Source: Sphingobacterium haloxyli (lineage in GTDB: Bacteria > Bacteroidota > Bacteroidia > Sphingobacteriales > Sphingobacteriaceae). From it: a DNA stretch of 64,000 nucleotides. The position numbers and the translations under genes are program-made. The stretch spans positions 268,470 through 332,469 of the forward strand of contig NZ_PVBQ01000006.1 of NCBI RefSeq assembly GCF_002980525.1. The letters run 5' to 3'. Below the pieces are notes generated by a model. That model was not told the DNA's origin. It saw only the letters and a list, made by a program, of their open reading frames with translations, and searched no databases. Shown here in pieces: positions 9,790-17,892 of this stretch. The stretch's first letter is position 1. Every line of letters starts with the position of its first letter.

Positions 9790-11577
9790 ATGAACACAAA
9801 AATAAAAACATATATAGGGCTGTTGCTGATACTGATATGCAGTTCATGCGATAAGGATTTCTTTGATCAGGTACCCGATGACCGCCTGCAGATTGGAGAT
9901 ATTTTTAAACGCCGTACGACAACCGAGCAGTATTTGGCGAATATATACAATCGGATTCGCGCACAGATGGACTGGCGCTTTGACAACAGTTTCGAAAGCT
10001 TGTCGGACGACATTGATGTGACTTACAACGATATGGCACCCTTCCAGCTGAATATTGGAAACTGGGACCGTAATACTAGCGCCTTCAACAGGTGGGGCCA
10101 CTACTATCAGGGCATTCGCTCGGCTACATTTTTTATTCAGAATGTAGACGTAAATCCAGAGGTTCCAGACGCTGAAAAGACGAAATGGAAGGCCGAAGCC
10201 CGCTTCCTCCGTGCTTACTTCTACGCCAATCTAATGATGCAGTATGGCCCGGTGATCCTTATGCCTGAAGAATTGCTTGCACCGGATGCAACCATTGAGG
10301 AAATCAGCCTCCCGCGAAATACGTATGACGAATGTGTCGATTATGTCGTCAACGAGATCAATACGGCTATCCCTGACTTGCCAATGACCCCGGTAAACAC
10401 ACGGGAATGGGGGAGAATAAACCGCGGAATGGCACTTGCTTTTAAATCGCGTGTACTATTATATGCTGCCAGCCCGCTATTTAATGGGAATACCGATTAT
10501 GCAGACTTTAAAAACCTGGATGGTACGGTACTGGTCAGCCAGCAATATGATGCCAATAAATGGAAGCTGGCAGCTGATGCCGCGAAAGATATGATTGATT
10601 TCGGTCAGTATAGTCTTTATGTGGAACGGGATGCAGGCGGCGCCATTAAGCCGTATGAATCCCTAAAGAACGTGCATCTGACGGATTGGAATTCAGAAGT
10701 AATCATGGCCCGTGTATCGGATAATTTTGGGCCGGACAAAATGGGCTCGCCACGAAATGTCGGCGGATGGTCGGCCTTCGGACCAACGCAGCAACTCGTG
10801 GATGCCTTTTTTATGTCCAACGGACGACCGATAACTGATCCAGCCTCGGGATACAGCGAAACGGGCACAACGGCGCAGGATACAAGATATTACGCACCCG
10901 GCACCTCGAATATGTATGTCGGCCGTGAACCGCGCTTTTACGTGGCCATTACTTTCAACCTCAGCAAATGGATAAACAACGACAGGGGAAGTAATAACCA
11001 GCCAGTAACCGTACAGATGTACAGTGGCGGAAATAGCGGTCTCTATAACGGTCGTAACTATTCCAGGACAGGATATGGCGCCAGAAAACTGGTGCATCCG
11101 AGTACGACACTGGAGCCCGATCGTATCCAAGGGCGTTTGGAAGTACAGCTCAGATTGGCTGAAGTTTATCTGAATTATGTAGAGGCTTTGAACGAATATG
11201 ATCCAGAACATCCGGACATTGTAAAATACCTGAACATGATCCGCGAAAGAGCGGGAATCCCGCAATACGGTTCAGCAGATGGAATGGTGCCGGTACCGGG
11301 GGATAAGGATGCCATGCGGCAGGCCATACAGCAAGAGCGCCGTGTTGAACTGTGCTTTGAAAATTTACGGTACTTTGATACACATCGCTGGAAGATAGCT
11401 GCTCAAACCGACGGAGGCGATTTCTATGGGATGAATATCGAAGCGACAACATCTGCCGGATTCCATCAACGCACTGTTTTTGAAACCCGTCAATGGAAAG
11501 ACAAGCAGTACCTGTGGAATATTGTACAGGATGAGCTGAATAAAAATAGAAATCTCGTTGAAAATCCAGGGTGGTAA
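9790..11577 (+). CDS. SusD/RagB-family surface lipoprotein (glycan PUL)
   Basis: Cell-surface glycan-binding lipoprotein that forms the lid of the SusC channel. The signal peptide ends in a lipobox with Cys followed by acidic residues (LICSSCDKDFFDQ), as expected for surface export in Bacteroidota. Typical SusD features follow: the FDQVPDD start, FLRAYFYANLMMQYGPV helix, and the C-terminal RRVELCFENLRYFDTHRWK signature, ending NLVENPGW. The 595 aa length is normal. It lies between its SusC partner and the GH76 lipoprotein in one operon. Confidence 0.96.
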   Translation: MNTKIKTYIGLLLILICSSCDKDFFDQVPDDRLQIGDIFKRRTTTEQYLANIYNRIRAQMDWRFDNSFESLSDDIDVTYNDMAPFQLNIGNWDRNTSAFNRWGHYYQGIRSATFFIQNVDVNPEVPDAEKTKWKAEARFLRAYFYANLMMQYGPVILMPEELLAPDATIEEISLPRNTYDECVDYVVNEINTAIPDLPMTPVNTREWGRINRGMALAFKSRVLLYAASPLFNGNTDYADFKNLDGTVLVSQQYDANKWKLAADAAKDMIDFGQYSLYVERDAGGAIKPYESLKNVHLTDWNSEVIMARVSDNFGPDKMGSPRNVGGWSAFGPTQQLVDAFFMSNGRPITDPASGYSETGTTAQDTRYYAPGTSNMYVGREPRFYVAITFNLSKWINNDRGSNNQPVTVQMYSGGNSGLYNGRNYSRTGYGARKLVHPSTTLEPDRIQGRLEVQLRLAEVYLNYVEALNEYDPEHPDIVKYLNMIRERAGIPQYGSADGMVPVPGDKDAMRQAIQQERRVELCFENLRYFDTHRWKIAAQTDGGDFYGMNIEATTSAGFHQRTVFETRQWKDKQYLWNIVQDELNKNRNLVENPGW

Positions 11578-11614
11578 CTACATTCGACTATAGCAAATAA
11601 CGAAAGCAACTATA

Positions 11615-13213
11615 ATGAAAAATATGATAGCTATATATACGCTCGCCGTGGCATCCGCAATATATTTTGTGGCCTGCGAGAAAAAAGAACAAGGTGGACT
11701 CGGTGAAGGCCGGGTACAAGGGGTAGATTTGCGTGCTCCGGTCGACGGGAGTACGGTAACGCTCGCCGAGAACGGTGATGGACTTCAATTCAAGTGGTCT
11801 GAAGCCACCGTCTCGAATGGCACATTAGCCTTTTATACCGTTGTATTTGATAAGGCTTCGGGCGATTTTTCGCAGCCAATCATGAGCCGCCGCCCCGATA
11901 AACTGGGATCCGCGACTGTGCTGACCGTACCTCGTATGACGTTGGACTCGCTGGCAAGGGCGGTGGGCGCTACGGTAGGCAACCCGGTCGATATCAAATG
12001 GACCGTGCAGGCGAGTACGGGTATCAATGGCGCTCTTGCAAAGCAACCATTTACCTTAAAACTCGAAGTAACCCAGGACCAACAGGGGGATATGCTGATG
12101 ACGGCTGCAGATCAGATGATGGATGCGTTGGTTACTCATTTTCTGGACGGCATGCCACTGGATATCTGGGGCGAATACTATCCACGACGAAATACGTTTT
12201 GGGACGGAGCCTCTACGGTGTGGGGCCAGGGAGCGGCATTTTCAGGATATACGGCACTCAAAGTTATGGGAGAACACGACCAGGCGCTTAAGGCAAAGTA
12301 TGCAACGCTCTATGACAATAGGCTACTTACGTCGATTGATAAATTCCGAAATCAAAGACAGGGCGGTCCTGAGGGATATGCTGTATTTCCGGGTGGCGGC
12401 GATGAGCGATTCTACGACGATAATGTGTGGATCGGATTAGATATGGTCGATCTGTACATGCTGACCAAGGATACCAAATACCTCGATCGTGCAAAACTCG
12501 TCTGGAATTTTGTGCTGTCGGGAACCAACGATCTGATGGGCGGAGGGGTACACTGGAAGGAAGGCGACAAAGGAAAAAATACCTGTTCGACCGCACCTGC
12601 GGCAGTACTGGGAGCAAAGCTTTATCAGGCGACCAACGAGCAGGTATACCTCGATCGTGCAAAGGAATTCTACCATTGGGTGAAAGATCGGCTTCAAGAT
12701 CCAGAAGATAAGTTGTATTGGGACAACATCAAGCTGTCCGATCCGGACAATCCGGGATCAGCGGTAATCGTAGACAAAACAAAATTCACCTATAACGCAG
12801 GGCAGCCTGTACAGGCCGCTGTATTGTTATATGAGATTACGGGCGACAACCAATACCTGACGGATGCCCGCGAAACGGCTGAAGCAGCTTACAAACACTG
12901 GTTCAAACCTTACCATTCCAGCGCGCTTGGTGAGGAAATCGTGATGTGGACGGATAACAATGTGTGGTTCAATGCAATTCTGTTGAGGGGTTACATCGAA
13001 TTGTGCCGCGTAGACAAGGATGAAAAGTACGTACAGGCTTACCGAAAAATAATGCAACATGCCTGGATGTCTCCAGTAAGGGATGCACAGACAAATTTAC
13101 TGAACAATGATTTTAAAGCAACCGCTCCGCGACCGGAATCGGGAATCCTGTATCAGGGTGCCTGCGTCGAGATGCTGGCGAGGCTTGGAGATTTTGAAGC
13201 AAAAAAATTGTAA
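11615..13213 (+). CDS. SusE-like domain fused to a GH76 endo-alpha-1,6-mannanase lipoprotein
   Basis: Residues 1-21 form a lipoprotein signal (IYFVACEKKEQ). About 30-150 look like a SusE N-terminal Ig-type domain (VDLRAPVDGSTVTL, LQFKWSEA, VDIKWTVQAS). From about 165 to the end is an (alpha/alpha)6 GH76 catalytic domain: WGEYYPRRNTFWDGASTVW, the paired catalytic aspartates in FYDDNVW (Asp268, Asp269), and a Trp/Tyr-rich C-terminal half. GH76 enzymes cleave alpha-1,6-mannan backbones, as in fungal mannan. The fusion would anchor the enzyme on the surface next to SusC/SusD, in the place where a separate SusE gene normally sits. The start was chosen for the lipobox. Substrate is inferred from the family. 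Confidence 0.9.
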   Translation: MKNMIAIYTLAVASAIYFVACEKKEQGGLGEGRVQGVDLRAPVDGSTVTLAENGDGLQFKWSEATVSNGTLAFYTVVFDKASGDFSQPIMSRRPDKLGSATVLTVPRMTLDSLARAVGATVGNPVDIKWTVQASTGINGALAKQPFTLKLEVTQDQQGDMLMTAADQMMDALVTHFLDGMPLDIWGEYYPRRNTFWDGASTVWGQGAAFSGYTALKVMGEHDQALKAKYATLYDNRLLTSIDKFRNQRQGGPEGYAVFPGGGDERFYDDNVWIGLDMVDLYMLTKDTKYLDRAKLVWNFVLSGTNDLMGGGVHWKEGDKGKNTCSTAPAAVLGAKLYQATNEQVYLDRAKEFYHWVKDRLQDPEDKLYWDNIKLSDPDNPGSAVIVDKTKFTYNAGQPVQAAVLLYEITGDNQYLTDARETAEAAYKHWFKPYHSSALGEEIVMWTDNNVWFNAILLRGYIELCRVDKDEKYVQAYRKIMQHAWMSPVRDAQTNLLNNDFKATAPRPESGILYQGACVEMLARLGDFEAKKL

Positions 13214-13233
13214 AATTATTAATATACCGAATT

Positions 13234-14529
13234 ATGATACATTTGATCAAAAATAGCGTGGCCATACTAGCCCTACTATGCATCTTTTGGAGCTGCTCCA
13301 AGGAGGATGAAATAAAAGTGAACGATATCCTGATCCAGAATATCGACAACGACGGCTTGAGTATCCCATTGAACGAAACATTTCAAGTAGAAGCTGCTGT
13401 GGCTCCTGCAAATGCGGAAAGAGGTGGGATTACCTACAAATCGAGCGATGAGGAAATATTTACCGTGTCGGCAAAAGGATTAATCACACCCAAGAACATG
13501 GGCGAAGCAGATTTGATCGTGAAGACCCAGGACGGTAGTAGGTTAAGTGATCAACGGACAATTACGATCGAAAGACCATCCATTGAAACCATTGAAGTAG
13601 ACGGAATGGTAGACGGCTATCTTATCGTAGGGTATAACCTGGAACAGAAGGTGATGATCAATTTGCTGCCCGAAAATAGCACGCCGTTGGTAACATTTCA
13701 CACAGATGACGCCAGTGTATTTACTATAAGTGAAGCCGGCAGGGCGTTGGGGCATCGTTTAAATGGTGAGGCTAATTTAACCGTTCGGGCAGTGCATAAT
13801 CCAGAAATTCATACGACCGTTAAAGTGAAGGTGCTGGATCTGACCGTATCTGAGATCGTTGCGCCGACTAATCGGTTGAGCATTGTACCAATGGGAGGCA
13901 CGTATCAATTAAGGAGAGAACTAACCATATTGCCAGCTATAGCAGCCGGGGTCGAACTCCGTTATGAAAGTAACCGCCCCGATATTGCGACGGTAGACGA
14001 GGGGGGTGTCGTAACGGCAAAAGGCCGGGGTGAGGTGGAGATTACTATTTCATCCAAAGATGCTAATCCAGTACAGTCTACCGTGACCTTCTTCATCGAA
14101 GCGGAACTTAGTTACACGGGATGGACCGTTACTGCATCTTCTTTCAATCAATCACAGGGCACACCGGGAGCAATCTTGGTTGATGGAGCTTCACCTTTTT
14201 GGCACAGCAAATGGGAAGGTGGTTCGGAAAAGCTACCACACTGGATTCTAGTGGATATGAAAGCAGAACAGATGATTACCGAAATCATGATTAACAGGAG
14301 AACAACAAATACGGATTTGCGCAAAGGCTTCATTGAAGTGAGCCAAAATGGCGGTACTTTTACGCACGTGGGTGAGCTAAACTGGGGATCTGCACCGGCA
14401 TCGGACGATAAGCGTTTTGTAGCTTTTGCGAAGCAGAAAGTTCGTTACATCCGTATCACGGTAACCGAAAGCAACAGAGGCGATAATGCAAGTATTAATC
14501 GTATGCGCGTATACGGCGCGAGTGAATAG
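13234..14529 (+). CDS. Ig-like (BIG_2) and F5/8 type C domain surface lipoprotein
   Basis: Likely surface glycan-binding protein of the PUL. It has a lipoprotein signal ending at Cys21 (LLCIFWSCSKEDE), then two or three bacterial Ig-like repeats with the usual sequence ITYKSSDEEIFTVSAKGLIT and LRYESNRPDIATVDEGGVV, then a C-terminal discoidin (F5/8C, CBM32-like) domain (WTVTASSFNQ to the end, with HWILVDMKAEQMITEIMINRR). There is no catalytic motif. Its position after SusD and the enzyme lipoprotein matches that of surface glycan-binding proteins. The sugar bound cannot be told from sequence. Confidence 0.85.
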   Translation: MIHLIKNSVAILALLCIFWSCSKEDEIKVNDILIQNIDNDGLSIPLNETFQVEAAVAPANAERGGITYKSSDEEIFTVSAKGLITPKNMGEADLIVKTQDGSRLSDQRTITIERPSIETIEVDGMVDGYLIVGYNLEQKVMINLLPENSTPLVTFHTDDASVFTISEAGRALGHRLNGEANLTVRAVHNPEIHTTVKVKVLDLTVSEIVAPTNRLSIVPMGGTYQLRRELTILPAIAAGVELRYESNRPDIATVDEGGVVTAKGRGEVEITISSKDANPVQSTVTFFIEAELSYTGWTVTASSFNQSQGTPGAILVDGASPFWHSKWEGGSEKLPHWILVDMKAEQMITEIMINRRTTNTDLRKGFIEVSQNGGTFTHVGELNWGSAPASDDKRFVAFAKQKVRYIRITVTESNRGDNASINRMRVYGASE

Positions 14530-14564
14530 TATGTGGATTGCATATTAAAATAAATGAGTAATAT

Positions 14565-14593
14565 AGGCCATTGGCACTTTTTGCCAATGGCCT
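14565..14593 (+). terminator. Intercistronic hairpin before the GH105 gene
   Basis: A perfect 11 bp stem (AGGCCATTGGC against GCCAATGGCCT) with a 7-base loop. No T-run follows, so it may act as an RNA stabiliser or weak terminator that lowers expression of the last gene. Confidence 0.5.
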
Positions 14594-14615
14594 TATGACG
14601 TAGCGAATAGATAGT

Positions 14616-15755
14616 ATGAAAAGGACAATTCTAAAAATATGTATACTGTTTTTGAGTATACAGACTTATGCACAAAATGGCGTATGGGACGATTTACCCG
14701 CTTATGCAGACCCCGTGTTGATAGGCGAGAAGCTTGTAAAAAATTATCTGGCCAGCGATTACAGACATTTTGACGAGATCCCCGGCGAGCCACCTTACAT
14801 TGTATATCCAGAGACCTGCACCTGGTTAGGAGCGCTGGTGTTCAGCGAAAAAACGAACAACACAGCGTTGCTGATGGATCTGGAAAAACGGTTCTTTCCA
14901 CTTTTGGGAAAGAGAAAGGAACTCATGCAGAAGCCCAATCACGTTGATAATACGGTTTTTGGCGTTATTCCATTGCGACTCTATATGCTAACCGACAATC
15001 CGCTTTATTACCATATCGGAATCGATTTCGCTGATCGGCAGTGGCAGCTCCCTAAATCGTCTGCAAGCGATAGTATTAAACACTGCGCATTATTGGATAG
15101 GGGACTCAGCTGGCAGACCAGATTCTGGATAGACGATATGTATATGATCACTGCAATTCAAAGCCATGCATACCTTGCAACAAAGGATAGGAAGTACATC
15201 GATCGTGCGGCCTATGAAATGACGGTATACCTGGATTCTATCCAAAAACCGAACGGTCTATTTTACCATGCCAAACAGGCACCATTTTTTTGGGGAAGAG
15301 GTAACGGCTGGATGGCTGCAGGTATGACGGAACTGCTGAAGAACCTTCCTAAAGATAATAAACACTATCCGCGTATACTGTCTAGCTATCAACATATGAT
15401 GCGTACGCTAAAATCTTATGTGAATAAGGAGGGACTCTGGGGACAACTTGTCGACGAGCCTGAAGGTTCCTGGACAGAAACCTCGGGATCGGCCATGTTT
15501 ACGTATGCTATGATTGTTGGTGTAAAAGAAGGGTGGCTCGACAGGCATGAATATGTACCTGTGGTGCGAAAGGCTTGGCTGGCGCTCATGCCATATATTA
15601 ACGACAATGGCGATCTAAGAGATGTTTGTATCGGCACTAATATCGGTTCTACAAAGGAACATTATCTTAATCGTAGAAGATTGGTCGGTGATTTTCACGG
15701 ACAAGCGGCGCTGCTGTGGTGTGCAAGTGCGCTGTTGCCGGAGGAAAAGCAATAG
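14616..15755 (+). CDS. Glycoside hydrolase family 105 (unsaturated uronyl hydrolase type)
   Basis: The 379 aa protein has a signal peptide ending near QTYAQ and an (alpha/alpha)6 barrel. The pair Asp173-Asp174 in RFWIDDMYM is the expected catalytic acid region of GH105, and the family signature FFWGRGNGWMAAGMTE and the C-terminal GDFHGQAALLWCASALL are present. GH105 members remove unsaturated or related uronic-acid residues from oligosaccharides made by lyases. No polysaccharide lyase is present in this PUL, so the product may come from another locus or the enzyme may have another specificity. It is the last gene of the operon, after a hairpin. Confidence 0.9.
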   Translation: MKRTILKICILFLSIQTYAQNGVWDDLPAYADPVLIGEKLVKNYLASDYRHFDEIPGEPPYIVYPETCTWLGALVFSEKTNNTALLMDLEKRFFPLLGKRKELMQKPNHVDNTVFGVIPLRLYMLTDNPLYYHIGIDFADRQWQLPKSSASDSIKHCALLDRGLSWQTRFWIDDMYMITAIQSHAYLATKDRKYIDRAAYEMTVYLDSIQKPNGLFYHAKQAPFFWGRGNGWMAAGMTELLKNLPKDNKHYPRILSSYQHMMRTLKSYVNKEGLWGQLVDEPEGSWTETSGSAMFTYAMIVGVKEGWLDRHEYVPVVRKAWLALMPYINDNGDLRDVCIGTNIGSTKEHYLNRRRLVGDFHGQAALLWCASALLPEEKQ

Positions 15756-15784
15756 GACGACTGGTTATGTAGTTGGAACTGTTC

Positions 15785-15908
15785 TGCGGTGAGTAAACTC
15801 ACCAGCCGTTTGCTGGAAGGCCGGCGGCGAAGGCGACGACGTAATTGGTAAGTTTCTTTTGTATTTTTTTTTGTTTGAGCTCCCGGGGTGTAAGCCTCGG
15901 GAGTTTTT
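15785..15908 (+). repeat. Right copy of the ~120 bp repeat flanking the first PUL
   Basis: Positions 15785-15839 match 74-128 at 52 of 55 positions and are followed by a T-rich tract and the same type of terminator. The Arg-rich frame seen at the left copy is kept (SKLTSRLLEGRRRRRRR) but opens directly from the GH105 stop codon and has no ATG, so this copy looks like a 5'-truncated duplicate. Confidence 0.75.
15880..15908 (+). terminator. Intrinsic terminator of the glycan PUL
   Basis: Stem CTCCCGGGGT against GCCTCGGGAG with a GTAA tetraloop and five T. The stem sequence is nearly that of the terminator at 155-188. Confidence 0.85.
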
Positions 15909-15967
15909 GCATTTGGATTTCTTGCCGTATCATAATCCTGTCATGCTATCTTTGGCACGATTTAATA

Positions 15968-15995
15968 TTGTGTTAATATTATACCCCTAAATTTG
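15968..15995 (+). promoter_or_regulatory. Candidate sigma-ABfr promoter of the ECF sigma gene
   Basis: TAAATTTG (15988-15995) fits the Bacteroidota -7 consensus TAnnTTTG exactly, with a TTG at 15968-15970 seventeen bases upstream. The start codon at 16013 is 17 bases further on. Confidence 0.5.
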
Positions 15996-16012
15996 GACGA
16001 TATTTAAAAGTC

Positions 16013-16624
16013 ATGGATCAGGCGCAAGTAAAGAACTGGTGGATAGAAGTTAAGACGCAAAGTAATCGGAAAGCCTTCGATCGTATATATCTGTCGACCT
16101 GGCACAAGTTATATGCACAGGCATGGCGACGCGTAGAAGACGAAGATGTAGCGAAGGATATGGTACAGGACGTCTTTGTAAAGCTCTGGGAGGGACGGCA
16201 ATCGATAACCATTGCAGGGACAGTACCCGCATATCTAAATGCGGTCCTGAAAAATCGAATAATGGATTATTTCCAATCTGAAAACGTATTGAAAAGTGCT
16301 TTAGAGCGAGCTTTCCTTATCATGGAATCCGTGGTTGACCGGCCTGAATTAGGACTCTCTTACGAGGAGACGGAAGGAATTCTGGAAGAAGAGCTGGCCA
16401 AAATGCCGAAGAATATGCGGGAAACTTTTCTGCTCCGGTTGGATAATCAAAGTATACCCATGATCGCCCAATCATTGAATCTTGCTGACCAAACCGTAAA
16501 CAACCTACTTACGGAAGCAAGGCGAAGACTGAAAGACAATCTTCCACGAAGATTTGAAAATCACCACCCCCAATATGTGATTTTATTCCTGTATGCCCTT
16601 AATGAAATTTTAATATACAATTAA
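16013..16624 (+). CDS. FecI-like ECF RNA polymerase sigma factor
   Basis: The 203 aa protein has sigma region 2 (about 20-90, with DEDVAKDMVQDVFVKLWEGR) and region 4 (about 130-185, with ETFLLRLDNQSIPMIAQSLNLADQTVNNLLTEARRRL). It belongs to the group that pairs with FecR-type anti-sigma factors and drives a SusC/SusD operon. The fecR gene follows 57 bp downstream. A shard matching codons around LERAFLIMESVV recurs at 40238-40282. Confidence 0.95.
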   Translation: MDQAQVKNWWIEVKTQSNRKAFDRIYLSTWHKLYAQAWRRVEDEDVAKDMVQDVFVKLWEGRQSITIAGTVPAYLNAVLKNRIMDYFQSENVLKSALERAFLIMESVVDRPELGLSYEETEGILEEELAKMPKNMRETFLLRLDNQSIPMIAQSLNLADQTVNNLLTEARRRLKDNLPRRFENHHPQYVILFLYALNEILIYN

Positions 16625-16681
16625 CCTTTTCTTGAAGTAGTTTCACGGCTTTTTTTGGTCTTAGTAGTAAAAGAAGCATAA

Positions 16682-17683
16682 GTGACTAGTAAGGAATTTC
16701 AGGAATTATTGCGCAAATATCGCGCTGGTAACGCAACTGACCAGGAGGTCAGGTTGATAAACAAATGGTATCAAGCGTTTGAAGACAAACTTCCCGATTG
16801 GAATACCCATCAACAGAAAGAAATTAGAAACAGCATCCATCAACAGATTCTGAATGCGATAGATTCTACCCAGCCTGCGGAAGATCAGCAGGAGACAGCC
16901 AACGGTCGCCGGTGGCCGCGGCAGCTTGTCCGGCTAGCGAGAGTCGCTGCGGTGCTGGTAGGCGTCTTTTTTGCTTTCTACCTGGCCCGTCAGTGGAATA
17001 TGCCGAGTCCAGGCGACACCCGGCAGCAGGTTGTCGAGGAGGTCGTGGTAGAGGCGGGGCAAGGGCAGGTCAAACAGGTCACGCTGGCAGACAGTACCGT
17101 GCTGTGGCTGAACGGCGGCACGAAGGTGCGGTTTGAGAAGGCCTTCCATAAATCGGCCGAACGGAAAATTTACCTCGACTATGGCGAGGTACACTTTGAT
17201 GTGAAACGGGATACGTTAAAGCCCTTTGTGGTGAACTCGGGTTTCGCTACTACCAAGGTGCTGGGGACCAGCTTTGCGGTAAAAGCGTATAACGAACTGC
17301 CGTACGAACTGATATCCGTTTCGAGCGGAAAGGTGCAGGTCTCTGTACAGCACGGAAATCAAGTATATATTTTGGGCGCCGGAGAATTCATCAAGATCGG
17401 CAAGGAAGATCATCGGCTTGATCTGGGCAGGACGGAGCAGGAGCAAAGTAGCTCGTGGAGGGAGGGAATCACCTTCCTGGATCAGGCATCGTTCGTGGAA
17501 CTCGCATTGGTGCTGAAAAATAGCTATGGCGTGACGCTGACTGCCGGAAATAAGGCGATTGAGAAACAGCGCTATACGCTGATGATAGACCGGAAGGTGC
17601 CTTTCGACGACATCGTCGAGGCCGTAAGTTCGGTGAACAATAACCAGATTAGAAAGGAAGGAGGGCAGGTGATCATGTTCTAG
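16682..17683 (+). CDS. FecR-family anti-sigma factor
   Basis: Inner-membrane anti-sigma factor that relays the state of the outer-membrane SusC to the sigma factor. Residues 1-80 are the cytoplasmic sigma-binding part, a membrane segment is at about 84-103 (RLARVAAVLVGVFFAFYLAR), and the periplasmic FecR domain (VTLADSTVLWLNGGTKVRF, YGEVHFDVK) is followed by a DUF4974/STN-like end. The start is GTG at 16682, chosen for the usual SKEFQELLRKYRAG beginning. It is paired with the sigma gene upstream and the STN-bearing SusC downstream. Confidence 0.95.
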   Translation: MTSKEFQELLRKYRAGNATDQEVRLINKWYQAFEDKLPDWNTHQQKEIRNSIHQQILNAIDSTQPAEDQQETANGRRWPRQLVRLARVAAVLVGVFFAFYLARQWNMPSPGDTRQQVVEEVVVEAGQGQVKQVTLADSTVLWLNGGTKVRFEKAFHKSAERKIYLDYGEVHFDVKRDTLKPFVVNSGFATTKVLGTSFAVKAYNELPYELISVSSGKVQVSVQHGNQVYILGAGEFIKIGKEDHRLDLGRTEQEQSSSWREGITFLDQASFVELALVLKNSYGVTLTAGNKAIEKQRYTLMIDRKVPFDDIVEAVSSVNNNQIRKEGGQVIMF

Positions 17684-17720
17684 ACAAGTGCGGGGGCATA
17701 TGTGCCCAGGAATCAATAAT

Positions 17721-17755
17721 AAAAAAACCGGTAGGCAGTTGCGATGCGCTACCGG
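17721..17755 (-). terminator. Minus-strand intrinsic terminator between fecR and susC
   Basis: The stem CCGGTAG/CTACCGG (17728-17734 and 17749-17755) can extend by GCA/TGC past a bulge. On the minus strand it is followed by seven T (17727-17721). On the plus strand there is no T-run after it, so it is oriented against susC. Confidence 0.65.
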
Positions 17756-17836
17756 CAGGAATGAGGTAGCTGGAAAACGTTGGAAGCGTGTCTCCAGCAT
17801 GTATAAAGTAATTTGTAGTGAAACAATTACTGATTC
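17721..17836 (-). ncRNA. Putative cis-antisense RNA of the susC leader (locus 2)
   Basis: An exact -7 element TATATTTG lies on the minus strand (17843-17850), and a terminator for the same strand lies at 17721-17755. Together they predict an RNA of roughly 115 nt antisense to the susC 5' leader. The arrangement matches the DonS-type RNAs described between anti-sigma and susC genes in Bacteroides. I found no clear -33 element. Expression is inferred. Confidence 0.4.
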
Positions 17837-17876
17837 CAAATACAAATATACACTTGTTTGTCCAGATTGGAATCAG
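17830..17876. repeat. Perfect 10 bp inverted repeat in the susC leader
   Basis: CTGATTCCAA (17830-17839) and TTGGAATCAG (17867-17876) are perfect complements around a 27 bp spacer, just ahead of the susC start at 17893. The spacer contains the minus-strand -7 element. It could be an RNA stem in the susC leader or a protein site. Confidence 0.5.
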
Positions 17877-17892
17877 GTTATAGAATATAATA

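Noticed and set aside
12327..12662. Open frames opposite and out of frame to the GH76 gene and other long genes
   Set aside because: They are shadows of well supported genes and have no start context, signal or family resemblance.
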